A stretch of DNA of 40,465 nt from Bacteroidota bacterium. Lineage in GTDB: Bacteria; Bacteroidota; Rhodothermia; Balneolales; Balneolaceae. A model generated the notes under the pieces. It did no database searches. It was given only the letters and a program-made list of their open reading frames with translations, and was not told where the DNA came from. This document shows positions 25,311 to 33,947 of the stretch, piece after piece. The stretch lies in assembly GCA_009926145.1 (NCBI GenBank), contig RFPJ01000002.1, forward strand, positions 1 through 40,465, read 5' to 3'. The translations under genes were made by a program, and so were the position numbers. The first letter of the stretch is position 1; each line of letters begins with the position of its first letter.

Positions 25311-26546
25311 CTAGGAGACTAATGAATTTCCATTTTGATCAATAATTCCATGCTTCAAACCCACTTTACGGAATGCTTCGAGAATTCTGTCCAAATGTTC
25401 ATCGGTATGTGAAGCCATATAACTAGTTCTGAGTAACGATTGACCAGCAGGTACGGCTGGCGGAATGACGGCATTGGCATACACACCTGCTTCAAACAGA
25501 TCTTTCCAAAACTGGAAACACATCATCATCTCGCCTATTACAATGGGTATAATGGGTGTTTCTGAAGTCCATACATTAAAACCTAACTTACGAAGCTCGG
25601 TACGCATATAGGTTGAAATTTCATTTAATCGCGTTAACCTCCAAGGCTCTTCCTCCATAATATCCATAGCCTTCAAGACTGTAGCCACATTAGCAGGCGG
25701 CATAGATGCACTAAAGATGTGTGCAGGTGAGTGATGCCTTATGTATTCGATAACTTCTCGCTTACCAACTAAAAATCCTCCAAGGGAAGCAAATGATTTC
25801 GAGAAGGTTCCACTGACTAAATCAACCTGATCGAGACTTCCAAAAGTAGATGCCGAACCTCTACCTCCTTCTCCAATTACTCCAACAGCATGAGCATCAT
25901 CCAAATACAATCGGGCTCCAAATTCTTGTGATAACTGTATTAAATCGGGTATTTTCGCAATGGTACCCGACATAGAAAATACTCCATCACTAATAATGAT
26001 TTTACCAGCCTCAGGATCCGCTTTTTCTAATAGGCGTCGTAAATGATCCATATCATTGTGCTGATATCTCACTGTTTTGGCCACTGAACATTGAGTTCCA
26101 ACCACGATACAGGCATGATTGTCTTTATCAGAGAAAATGATATCGTTTCGTCCTGCGATCGTTTGAATGGATCCCTCATTGGTTTGATAACCGGTACTAA
26201 AAAGAACACAGGACTCTTTCTGCATGAATGAAGCCAAGCGATCTTCCAACTCTAAGTGAATATCAAGGGTACCATTTAAATATCGTGAACCTGTACAGCC
26301 TGTCCCATACTTTACCAATGCATTTTTTGCCGCTTCAATGGTTCTGGGGTCATTGGTTAAGCCCAAATAATTATTTGAGCCTGCCATAATAACTTCATTA
26401 CCTTCGATTTCGACAATAGTGCCATCAGTAGCTTCTAATGGCTTAAAATAAGGGTATAAACCCATTGCCTTAACCTCGTCTGCCTTGGTAAACCCAAAGG
26501 CCTTCTCGAAGATATCTGACCGTACTAAAGGAGTTGTTTCAGCCAT
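25311..26546 (-). CDS. spt: Serine palmitoyltransferase-like alpha-oxoamine synthase
   Basis: A 411-residue PLP enzyme of the alpha-oxoamine synthase family, which condenses an amino acid with an acyl-CoA or acyl-ACP and releases CO2. The Schiff-base Lys is K250 in GTFSKSFASLGGF. The PLP-binding DDAHAVG is at 216-222, the stacking His is H144 in DKDNHACIV, and GCTGSRYLNGTLDIHLELE is at 83-101. GLYPYFKPLE near the start and SPIIP plus VIPPAVP in the C-terminal part resemble the serine palmitoyltransferases of Bacteroides more than BioF or glycine acetyltransferase. An alternative is cysteate fatty acyltransferase, the homologue used for sulfonolipids. A dyad (TAACT-N7-AGTTA, 26548-26564) sits just before the ATG. 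It is followed by the GNAT gene. Confidence 0.87.
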   Translation of the reverse strand: MAETTPLVRSDIFEKAFGFTKADEVKAMGLYPYFKPLEATDGTIVEIEGNEVIMAGSNNYLGLTNDPRTIEAAKNALVKYGTGCTGSRYLNGTLDIHLELEDRLASFMQKESCVLFSTGYQTNEGSIQTIAGRNDIIFSDKDNHACIVVGTQCSVAKTVRYQHNDMDHLRRLLEKADPEAGKIIISDGVFSMSGTIAKIPDLIQLSQEFGARLYLDDAHAVGVIGEGGRGSASTFGSLDQVDLVSGTFSKSFASLGGFLVGKREVIEYIRHHSPAHIFSASMPPANVATVLKAMDIMEEEPWRLTRLNEISTYMRTELRKLGFNVWTSETPIIPIVIGEMMMCFQFWKDLFEAGVYANAVIPPAVPAGQSLLRTSYMASHTDEHLDRILEAFRKVGLKHGIIDQNGNSLVS

Positions 26547-26547
26547 T

Positions 26548-26564
26548 AACTAAAATTCAGTTAG
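26548..26564. promoter_or_regulatory. Inverted repeat just upstream of the spt start codon
   Basis: TAACT and AGTTA with a 7-base centre end one base before the ATG (26546-26544). It could be a small hairpin in the leader or an operator. The rest of the 114-base spacer to the upstream glycosyltransferase shows no clear -7 box or terminator. Confidence 0.25.
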
Positions 26565-26660
26565 GTGGTAAATGTTGTAATATAATTAGTCTGCACAAGG
26601 TATCAAATAAAGCTGGGTGCTTCGTGCTGATCTCTAGTATAGTTTTACAAATGAACTATC

Positions 26661-27920
26661 TCATGAAACTTGATAAAGATACTGAATATATTGCTTCGTC
26701 ACCCTATTCCATGTGAATTTTTCCCAAACCGTTATAAACGCTTGATAAGCTAATTGTTCGGGTTGCTTGGCACGTATTACCATATCTATATACTTAACAT
26801 ACTCATCGATTTGTTTAGTAGGCACTTTATACCCATTAACGCCTTGCTCAACAACATCCCTCATCCCCTCCAAATCGGCACAAAGTACGGGAGTAAAATG
26901 GATATTAGCTTCTAGTAGAACGATGCCAAAACCCTCCATATCACCTGGTACCTTTATATTGGGCATCAGAAATAGATCGGATGCCGCATAGGCCTTGTGG
27001 ACTACATCATCTTCTTGTCTACCGAGTACGTAAACCCTAATTCCTTTTTCCCGAAACAAAGATGCTTTTTGCTTCAAAATATCCTGTATTCGTTGATGTT
27101 CGGGCCCATCTCCAATGAGTATATAATTACAGGCATCATCCATTTTGGGCAACACTTCTTCTATAAACCAGGCATGCCCTTTTCGTTTGACTTGCCTACC
27201 CACCGAAAGTAATAACGGCTCAGCGCCAAGGGATATACCAAGTTGACGTTCCAATCCAGCTCTAGCCGAAGCTTTTAATTCTTTAATCCTACGCTTTGCC
27301 TGCGCTTCTGGTATCTCTAGGAGTTGTTTAACGCTATCCACTGACCATTCACTCTCACCCTTAGGAAGAAAATCGTTCACATGAATACCATTGGGTAAAG
27401 CAACCCCTTTGCTTGCCAACATCCCCCTTTCAATACTGGCTTCTCGGGTTGCCGAGGATACTGAAATGACTCCATCAATGGCTTCAAATATCTTTCGGAC
27501 ATGTCGCTGGTACCACCCATAAGGCATGGTTACATCCTGCCCATGATTAATGGTAACCATGGGAACATCGACCCGTTTTCTAAGCCATCGTGCCATACTT
27601 GCTGTTACCATCGATGAAAAAAGGATCACATCTGGTTTCCACTCCCTTTCAACCCGAGGAAGTAAAATTAGGAGCTTTAATAGAAAGCCGATGGTCTTTA
27701 TTTCAATCCCTTTCCATGCTGTTTTTTGGACAAGGCACCGCAGCTGAATGGATGAATCCTGCGCAAGGGATTCGGATAGTTGCACACTCACTCTTTGCAT
27801 CCCCCCCATGTTATCCAGGGGCGCATCTTCTGGCGGATGTGAATGAGAGATGTAAAGTACGCGTAACGGACCCTTAGAGCTCTCATGTTGCCTTCTATCT
27901 GAATGAATTTTTTGGGTCAT
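26661..27920 (-). CDS. GT4 glycosyltransferase, second gene of the pair upstream of spt
   Basis: A 419-residue GT-B glycosyltransferase. A charged N-terminal stretch (1-18) precedes LRVLYISHSHPPEDAP and the DNMGGMQR acceptor loop (near 36-43). In the C-terminal half are LLSVGRQVKRKGHAWFIE (about 233-250), ILIGDGPEH, and the donor-site MEGFGIVLLEANI, with the E-x7-E pair of retaining GT4 enzymes. Its ATG overlaps the stop codon of the preceding glycosyltransferase by one base (TAATG), so translation is probably coupled. There are no membrane helices. In this setting a role in glycosylating the lipid made by the downstream genes is plausible; the donor sugar is unknown. Confidence 0.9.
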   Translation of the reverse strand: MTQKIHSDRRQHESSKGPLRVLYISHSHPPEDAPLDNMGGMQRVSVQLSESLAQDSSIQLRCLVQKTAWKGIEIKTIGFLLKLLILLPRVEREWKPDVILFSSMVTASMARWLRKRVDVPMVTINHGQDVTMPYGWYQRHVRKIFEAIDGVISVSSATREASIERGMLASKGVALPNGIHVNDFLPKGESEWSVDSVKQLLEIPEAQAKRRIKELKASARAGLERQLGISLGAEPLLLSVGRQVKRKGHAWFIEEVLPKMDDACNYILIGDGPEHQRIQDILKQKASLFREKGIRVYVLGRQEDDVVHKAYAASDLFLMPNIKVPGDMEGFGIVLLEANIHFTPVLCADLEGMRDVVEQGVNGYKVPTKQIDEYVKYIDMVIRAKQPEQLAYQAFITVWEKFTWNRVTKQYIQYLYQVS

Positions 27921-29095
27921 TAAGTACTCTTTTTATGCTTTATGGCGTATTCATCAATGACCTTATAATAGTCTTCAACCAGAGCTTGATTAATGGAACT
28001 CCACTGATAATTCATCGCCATAACCCTAGATTGCTGAGCCATTTGCTCTCGCAAACTCGCATCTTCAATTAAAATCCTGAGCTTGGTAATAAAATCCGAT
28101 AAATCACCAGCTTTAGCCAAAAATCCGTTTTGCCCGTCAATGACCAGCGAGCGGGATCCAATGGCATCAGCCACTAAACAAGGCAATCCGCTCGACATGG
28201 CTTCAAGGGTAACATTTCCAAATGTTTCGGTAAAGGAAGGAAACAAAAATATATCCGAACTTGCGTATGCCCGAGCGAGATTATCACCGCTGCAAAATCC
28301 TGTGAAAATTCCATTGGGTAATAATTTTTGAGCTTCCTTCATAGCAGGCCCATCCCCAACTACCATAGCGCGCACCTTCGGGAACTCTTTTTGAAGGCTT
28401 CGCACACTTTCTATATAGGTTCGAAGCTCTTTTTCCCAAACCAAACGAGACACAAAACTCACCACCAATTCATCGTCTGCAATTCCCACCGAACGTCTCC
28501 ACTCTTCATCTCTTTTTTTCGGGTTGAAACTGTCCGTATCAATTCCACGAGCCCATATTTTCATGTGACCATGTATGTGCTCTCGAGCCAGTTCATCGAT
28601 CATGGATTGCGTGGGTACATAGGTTCTTTCACACTGAGGGTAAAACCATTGCATCATTTTCTTAAAAGGCCATTTAACTGGCCCTAAGAATAATTTGTAG
28701 TAATCTACATAACTCAGGAAATGGGTGTGATACGAACTTACAACAGGAACTTTATGCTTCTTTGCCCATTTCAGAGCACCAATACCCAAACCATCTGGGG
28801 TCGCTATATGAATAAGGTCCGGGTTGAAAGCGGCCAGTTCTCGGCGATCTTTTCTAGGGAAATGGGTGGCCACTCGATATTCTTTCCTTCCCGGAACGGG
28901 CATGGAAATTGAAGGGGTAACGATCAACTCCCCGGCATGGGGTACAATAGCAGGTTGTTGGCTACTGGGCGCGAAAATTTTCACCGCAATAGATTCCTGC
29001 TCTAAGTGATGAACCAGGCGATTGAGTGTCAAGGCCACTCCATCTCGTATATGATTATAATTGCCCGAAAATAAGGCAACTCTAAGTGGTTTCAT
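27920..29095 (-). CDS. GT4 glycosyltransferase (MgtA/SqdX-like)
   Basis: A 391-residue GT-B enzyme. LRVALFSGNYNHIRDGVALTL (about 4-24) contains the Asp-Gly-Val acceptor loop, and HIATPDGLGIGALKWAKKH and PVVSSYHTHFLSYVDYY near 95-135 are typical of glycolipid enzymes such as the mannosyltransferase MgtA and sulfoquinovosyltransferase SqdX. The donor site TETFGNVTLEAMSSGLP carries the E-x7-E pair. It is the first gene of a tightly coupled pair (TAATG overlap with the next) and divergent from the epimerase/reductase gene across 155 bases. Together with the spt and GNAT genes this suggests synthesis of a glycosylated membrane lipid. Enzyme class is sure; substrate is not. Confidence 0.9.
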   Translation of the reverse strand: MKPLRVALFSGNYNHIRDGVALTLNRLVHHLEQESIAVKIFAPSSQQPAIVPHAGELIVTPSISMPVPGRKEYRVATHFPRKDRRELAAFNPDLIHIATPDGLGIGALKWAKKHKVPVVSSYHTHFLSYVDYYKLFLGPVKWPFKKMMQWFYPQCERTYVPTQSMIDELAREHIHGHMKIWARGIDTDSFNPKKRDEEWRRSVGIADDELVVSFVSRLVWEKELRTYIESVRSLQKEFPKVRAMVVGDGPAMKEAQKLLPNGIFTGFCSGDNLARAYASSDIFLFPSFTETFGNVTLEAMSSGLPCLVADAIGSRSLVIDGQNGFLAKAGDLSDFITKLRILIEDASLREQMAQQSRVMAMNYQWSSINQALVEDYYKVIDEYAIKHKKST

Positions 29096-29250
29096 TCGGC
29101 AGTAAGATGTAGGTTATCGACTAACGGTGAATGTGTAATGGTTTACAAGCCGATGGCTTCTTTGTATTTTCTTCTTAGTATTATGTTAGTGAGAGGGAAA
29201 AACAAATGCTGTTTACTCGACAGACTAACAATCTTTAAATATACACATTT

Positions 29251-30252
29251 ATGAAAGCCTTTGTTACTGGTGGAACCGGTTTTGTTGGAAGCCATTTAGT
29301 AGAATCTCTTCTCTCTAATCCAAAAGTAGAGGAAACCAAAGCCCTTGTACGAACACAAGAAAAATGGCTTAAAGGCTTAGCCTATACCCCCGTTCATGGA
29401 ACGTTAGAGCAGATTGATGCCATAGGGCCGCATCTGGAAGGTATAGACGTTCTGTTTCATTGCGCAGCAATTCTACATGCCCCTAATTTGGAGAGTTTTA
29501 TACAAGCCAATGTGGATGCCACCATTCGACTGGTTGAAATGGCGGCTGAATTTGGGGTAAAAAATGTAGTCGTACTTTCCTCCCTTGCGGCCGTAGGCCC
29601 TTCAAATGCAGATGCCCATGCGCTTACGGAAGATTCTGCTATGCATCCCATAAGCGGATATGGCCGGTCTAAAATGATGATGGAGCAACGACTCCGAGAA
29701 CATTTTGAGCAATCAAATTCCTACCCCAATCTGAGCATTAAAATTCTACGACCACCAGCGGTGTACGGACCTCGTGAAACAGATATTTTTGGTCTTTTTA
29801 AAGCATTGAATATGAGAATAGCACCCATTATAGGCCCCTTTCAGCAAGAAAACCTTTCTCTTATTCATGTGAAAGATTTAGTAGAAGGAATTTGCAAGAG
29901 TATCAAGTGGACGACTCCTGGTATTCACACTTATTTCGTAGGGGGTGAAAAAGACGCTTATTCTTGGGAACAAATATTTTCAACCAGTGCGAATATTTTA
30001 GGTAAATCCTATCTGAAAATTCCCATCCCAAAGTCCCTTTTGTTTACGGTTGCCAGATTATCGGAACTAACCGCTCCAATGCTGAAGCGTTACCCCCCTT
30101 TAAACGTAGAAAAAGCTCAAGAGCTAAGTCAAAACTGGGTTTGTAACTCCGATAAGGCCCGAAGAGATTGGGGATACTCTCCTTCTGTTAATCTCGAAGA
30201 GGGCTTAACAAATACTTTAGGTTGGTATAAAAAACAAGGCTGGTTATCGTGA
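29251..30252 (+). CDS. Extended SDR NAD(P)-dependent reductase/epimerase, candidate ceramide-pathway reductase
   Basis: A 333-residue extended short-chain dehydrogenase. The nucleotide site MKAFVTGGTGFVGSHLVESL opens the protein, DVLFHCAAIL is at about 69-78, the catalytic Ser is in VVVLSSLAAVG near 109-119, and YGRSKMMMEQ (YxxxK) is near 136-145. RPPAVYGPRETDIF near 168-181 is typical of dihydroflavonol-reductase and 3-beta-HSD-like SDRs, which reduce keto groups, rather than of sugar epimerases. Caulobacter CerR and the Bacteroides 3-ketosphinganine reductase belong to this same fold class. It is divergent from the GT-GT pair. A 41-base gap separates it from the next gene. The reductase role in sphingolipid synthesis is inferred from context. 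Confidence 0.88.
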   Translation: MKAFVTGGTGFVGSHLVESLLSNPKVEETKALVRTQEKWLKGLAYTPVHGTLEQIDAIGPHLEGIDVLFHCAAILHAPNLESFIQANVDATIRLVEMAAEFGVKNVVVLSSLAAVGPSNADAHALTEDSAMHPISGYGRSKMMMEQRLREHFEQSNSYPNLSIKILRPPAVYGPRETDIFGLFKALNMRIAPIIGPFQQENLSLIHVKDLVEGICKSIKWTTPGIHTYFVGGEKDAYSWEQIFSTSANILGKSYLKIPIPKSLLFTVARLSELTAPMLKRYPPLNVEKAQELSQNWVCNSDKARRDWGYSPSVNLEEGLTNTLGWYKKQGWLS

Positions 30253-30293
30253 TTTAACCTCTATCCAATGCAAAAGAATTAGTACCTTTACAT

Positions 30294-31946
30294 ATGGATC
30301 AAAAAAATATCACCCCCATGATTAACCTGTTGGTTGGACTCCTTCTAGTTTTCACAACGGCCGACCTTTGGGCTCAGCGGTCACTTGAAGAAAACCCGCT
30401 CAACACCCCTTCGACTTCAAGCACTACAGAGGATACTGGAGTGGAATTCATTTCTGAGATGAATATCTCAAATGTGCGTACCATTTCTGCCAGTGCTAGT
30501 CATCTCTATGTGTTATCGGAAAGTGAAGGATTGGCCGTGTTTCGTATTCAACCCGGAAAAAAAGCACAATGGCTCTATACCAATAACGGCATGCAAAAGA
30601 GGGGCAGTATTATAGAAAGTGACATTCGCTTTGCCTATTTATATGGCAATAGCACCCGGCTGACAATTTTGGAACCCACCTCTGTTTTGGGAGTGTATTC
30701 GTCTACTTTTTTACCGAAAGAACCCTTAGGAATTGCAAGGGTAAGAAATTACGTGTATTTGGCCATGGGAGATCAAGGTTTAGGTGTATTAGATGTAAGT
30801 ACTCCCGAGAGTTTTGATTCGGAAGTCCAGACCATCGCCCATGAAGAACTTAAACGAGACCCCGTCTTGGATTTGGTATCTGTTCCAAATTCGCATCAAC
30901 TTTTTGTGTTAACTCCTGGTAATCTTCATCATTTTAGTTGGCCTTCCGATCAAGACACCCTTCAATGGGTAAATAAGATTGAAATCGACTCGAGCATACA
31001 ACAAATCTATTTGGTTGGTAATACTTTCTATGGTTCCAATAAAGATGGGTTTATGTTTCGCATCACTTCTCAAGGCTCAGAACTAATGGATATAGATTTG
31101 GGCGCACCTATTAGTAATATCACTCGGTTTGAAAGTGATTTATACCTTCAGGTTATCCATATGGGTGCATCAGAGTTATGGCGCTATCATCCAACCAAAG
31201 GACTACAAAGGTGGAAAAAAGATGCACAAGCCAATTATTTACTTACCGGTAATGATGCTCAACTCTGGTTACATGAATTTGGACTACTTGGGCAGCTTCG
31301 TCCGAAAGGAAGCCAAATTTCATCGGTATCGGATACCACCCATGCGGGGGTGGATAGAATGAAAACCTTGCCGTCCTCTTTATCTATTGTGCCCTATCCT
31401 CCTCAGGTTGTCCCCTACCCCTATCCTGTAATTTTAGGTATATCAACCCAAGAAAATTGGCCCAATAATGCGGTTCGTTTCAGTGTGAAAGATGCTCCTG
31501 CGGGTCTTCAGATTAAAGGTAATGGGATGTATTGGCAGCCCCAATTTAACCAGATAGGTATGCACCGCTTTCAAATCATTGCAACCACTTCTAATGGATT
31601 AATCGATAGCACCTTTATTCAAGTAGATGTTCCAAGCTTCAATGCTCCACCGCGCATGAGTCCTATTCGAACCAGTACTTTGGTAATGGGTGATGCCTAT
31701 GAAGTACGTTATACAGCCCTAGACCCAGAGTCTAGACATCAGGGCGCCTCTATGGTTAGATTCCTAGGCGTTGATTTGCCAGAGGGAGCCCGATTAGATG
31801 AAAAAACAGGACTACTGCAATGGACCCCAAAAGAAAAAGACTTGGGTAAACATCGCTTTAAAGTTATTGCTACCGATGCGCTTGGAGCGGCCAGCTCAGT
31901 GGATGTGGAACTTCAAGTGATTGATCTCCCAAGAGACAATGAGTGA
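30294..31946 (+). CDS. Secreted propeller plus Ig-like (He_PIG/cadherin-like) protein
   Basis: A 550-residue exported protein. A signal peptide (about 9-27, INLLVGLLLVFTTADLWAQ) is likely cut before Gln28. Residues about 50-350 hold repeats with strand patterns such as VRTISASASHLYVLSES and VYLAMGDQGLGVLDVSTP, as in LVIVD/YVTN-type propellers. The last 180 residues form two Ig-like modules (about 370-450 and 455-545), each ending in a GxxHRFxxIATxxxG pattern typical of putative-Ig (He_PIG) or cadherin-like repeats. No sorting domain is seen at the C-terminus. Its 3' end overlaps the mutY start by eight bases. The role is probably structural or in binding at the cell surface; I cannot name it. 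Confidence 0.85.
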   Translation: MDQKNITPMINLLVGLLLVFTTADLWAQRSLEENPLNTPSTSSTTEDTGVEFISEMNISNVRTISASASHLYVLSESEGLAVFRIQPGKKAQWLYTNNGMQKRGSIIESDIRFAYLYGNSTRLTILEPTSVLGVYSSTFLPKEPLGIARVRNYVYLAMGDQGLGVLDVSTPESFDSEVQTIAHEELKRDPVLDLVSVPNSHQLFVLTPGNLHHFSWPSDQDTLQWVNKIEIDSSIQQIYLVGNTFYGSNKDGFMFRITSQGSELMDIDLGAPISNITRFESDLYLQVIHMGASELWRYHPTKGLQRWKKDAQANYLLTGNDAQLWLHEFGLLGQLRPKGSQISSVSDTTHAGVDRMKTLPSSLSIVPYPPQVVPYPYPVILGISTQENWPNNAVRFSVKDAPAGLQIKGNGMYWQPQFNQIGMHRFQIIATTSNGLIDSTFIQVDVPSFNAPPRMSPIRTSTLVMGDAYEVRYTALDPESRHQGASMVRFLGVDLPEGARLDEKTGLLQWTPKEKDLGKHRFKVIATDALGAASSVDVELQVIDLPRDNE

Positions 31947-33033
31947 TTCTCTAGCCGCACAGGTTCCAAACGTTCCAAGCTTACTTAGCTGGTACCAAAA
32001 GGAGCACAGACCTATGCCTTGGCGGGAAACTAAGAATCCCTACTATATTTGGATATCTGAGATCATGCTGCAACAAACGAGGGTGGACCAAGCACTCCCC
32101 TATTTTGAGCGGTTTATTACTGCCTTTCCAACCGTTGAGCATCTAGCCTTAGCGGACCAACATGATGTATTGATGCTTTGGGAAGGACTGGGATATTATA
32201 GTCGAGCACGTAATATTCATAAGGCCGCAAAGCAAATTATAAGTGATTTTGGAGGAAAGTTACCCGCTAGTTATCAGGAATTACTTTCACTTCCCGGGAT
32301 TGGACCTTATACCGCTGCTGCAATCTCTAGCATTGCCTTCAAGCTAGAACATGCCGTTATGGATGGGAATGTAATTCGGGTTGTTTGCCGCTACTTAGGT
32401 CTTGAGGAAGATACCCGTAAAAACTCTACTCGTAGTAGGGTTCAAAAGGTAGTGGATGAATGGATTATAGGACAAGCTCCCGATGATTTTAATCAGGCAA
32501 TTATGGAGTTAGGGGCTACTGTATGCACTCCTCATCGGCCTAATTGTGAAAGCTGTCCCATTTCGGTCCAATGTGTGGCATATAGCGAATCGAAAACGGA
32601 TGTGATTCCCTATGCTTCAAAAAAAGCGAAGCGCCCTCATCATCAGATTTCCGTTGCCATCATTATGAATGAAAATAATGAACTACTCATTGCACAAAGA
32701 CCAAATGAAGCCATGCTTGGCGGCCTCTGGGAATTCCCTGGAGGTAAACAAGAATCGAATGAGAGCATTGAAGATGCCTTATTGCGCGAAATTAAAGAAG
32801 AATTAGGAGTAGAGATAACCATTCTAAATGAGTTTATGCAACTTGATCACGCCTATTCACACTTTAGTATTCACATGACCGCTTTTCTATGCTCATTGGC
32901 AGATTCTAAACAACAACCCAAGCCTAAAGCCAGTCAACAGATTCGATGGATTCCAGTGGAAGAACTCACAAACTACCCCTTTCCGAAAGCAAACCGCATG
33001 CTAACCCTAGCTTTAATTGATGAGTTTGCGTAA
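31939..33033 (+). CDS. mutY: A/G-specific adenine DNA glycosylase MutY with intact Nudix box
   Basis: A 364-residue base-excision repair enzyme that removes adenine opposite 8-oxoguanine. I start at the ATG at 31939; the frame reaches back to a TTG at 31921, but that only lengthens the overlap with the previous gene. Catalytic Glu41 is in WISEIMLQQTRV, the HhH LPGIGPYTA is at 118-126, and Asp142 is in MDGNVIRV. The 4Fe-4S cysteines are C196, C203, C206 and C212 (C-x6-C-x2-C-x5-C). The C-terminal MutT-like domain has the 8-oxoG-reading loop YSH (306-308). Unusually, it also has a complete Nudix hydrolase signature at 269-291 (G-x5-E-x7-REIKEELGV), which is normally degenerate in MutY. The next gene overlaps its end by 14 bases. 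Confidence 0.97.
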   Translation: MSDSLAAQVPNVPSLLSWYQKEHRPMPWRETKNPYYIWISEIMLQQTRVDQALPYFERFITAFPTVEHLALADQHDVLMLWEGLGYYSRARNIHKAAKQIISDFGGKLPASYQELLSLPGIGPYTAAAISSIAFKLEHAVMDGNVIRVVCRYLGLEEDTRKNSTRSRVQKVVDEWIIGQAPDDFNQAIMELGATVCTPHRPNCESCPISVQCVAYSESKTDVIPYASKKAKRPHHQISVAIIMNENNELLIAQRPNEAMLGGLWEFPGGKQESNESIEDALLREIKEELGVEITILNEFMQLDHAYSHFSIHMTAFLCSLADSKQQPKPKASQQIRWIPVEELTNYPFPKANRMLTLALIDEFA

Positions 33034-33847
33034 ACGTTCTCGGAATCAGTTACTTAAGCTTAAACCTACTCTAGACCAATGGGTAGATAGGATGGAGAAA
33101 CCGGAATATATCGACTCCGATCCCATCCAATTCCTGCATGCCTTTCAAGATGCCGATGATATCAATGTAGCAGGATTTTTTACGGCCACCATGGCTTGGG
33201 GTAAACGTTCAATTGTGATTTCCAAGGTGGATGATTTTTTATCGAGACTATCGTATAAACCTGTGGAATTTATTGGGAATTTCACCGAACAGGATTTTAA
33301 ACATCTCAGAGGGTTCAAACACAGAACTTTTAATGATGAAGACATGTATTGGTTGGTCAAAACCATGCAATCCATACTTCAACAATATGGGAACTTTGAG
33401 TCATTCTGGCTTGCATGTTATGAACAGGCCAAGAGTGAAATACGCCCATTAATGGGGGTGTTTCATGAAAAATTCTTCTCTTTTTATCCTGAAATTCCAA
33501 ACAGAACTCGAAGGCATATTTCGAACCCTGAAAAAGGTGGGTCATGTAAACGATTGTACATGTATTTGCGATGGACTTTGAGGGACGGGCCTGTGGATGT
33601 AAAGAGTATGAGCTTTATGGATCCGTCGGAAATCTATATTCCACTTGATGTGCATGTGGCTAGGCAAAGTAGAAAGTTAGGGCTAATCACTCGAAATCAA
33701 AATGACTGGAAAGCGGTACTTGAACTACAAAAGGAGTTGGTATTCCTAGACCCCTCCGATCCATCCAAGTATGATTATGCACTTTTTGGTTTAGGCTTGA
33801 ATCCCGAGTGGCTAGATCCAAAATGGATTTTAAACAAAGTGGTTTAG
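33020..33847 (+). CDS. TIGR02757/DUF2400 family protein
   Basis: A 275-residue protein of unknown function. The ATG at 33020 (MSLRKRSRNQ) lies inside the end of mutY, so the two overlap by 14 bases and are probably translationally coupled. An upstream TTG at 33017 is less likely. Family hallmarks are GSCKRLYMYLRWTLRDG near 173-189, IYIPLDVHVARQSRKLGL near 203-220 and the C-terminal DPSDPSKYDYALFGLGL near 250-266. The family is widespread in Bacteroidota and some Proteobacteria, and its fold is reported as helical. The coupling to mutY hints at a nucleic-acid-related role but does not prove it. Confidence 0.9.
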   Translation: MSLRKRSRNQLLKLKPTLDQWVDRMEKPEYIDSDPIQFLHAFQDADDINVAGFFTATMAWGKRSIVISKVDDFLSRLSYKPVEFIGNFTEQDFKHLRGFKHRTFNDEDMYWLVKTMQSILQQYGNFESFWLACYEQAKSEIRPLMGVFHEKFFSFYPEIPNRTRRHISNPEKGGSCKRLYMYLRWTLRDGPVDVKSMSFMDPSEIYIPLDVHVARQSRKLGLITRNQNDWKAVLELQKELVFLDPSDPSKYDYALFGLGLNPEWLDPKWILNKVV

Positions 33848-33886
33848 GATGTATCGCTCAACTCGAACTTCGTTCCTACTATTTTC

Positions 33887-33917
33887 TTTCACTCTAAGCC
33901 AAAAACCGTTATATTTG
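33887..33917 (+). promoter_or_regulatory. rpsU promoter, Bacteroidota type
   Basis: A perfect TAnnTTTG box, TATATTTG, at 33910-33917, with a weak -33 element (TTTC, 33887-33890) 19 bases upstream. Expected start near 33924, giving a leader of about 40 bases before the rpsU ATG. Confidence 0.6.
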
Positions 33918-33947
33918 GTTCTCTCAATAATGAGAAATAATAAAATG

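Noticed and set aside
28328-28687. 119-residue ORF antisense to the MgtA-like glycosyltransferase
   Set aside because: Shadow frame of a gene with clear motifs; no support.
33919-33936. Hairpin TTCTC/GAGAA in the rpsU leader
   Set aside because: Its 5' arm overlaps the region before the predicted transcription start, so it is probably not in the mRNA.
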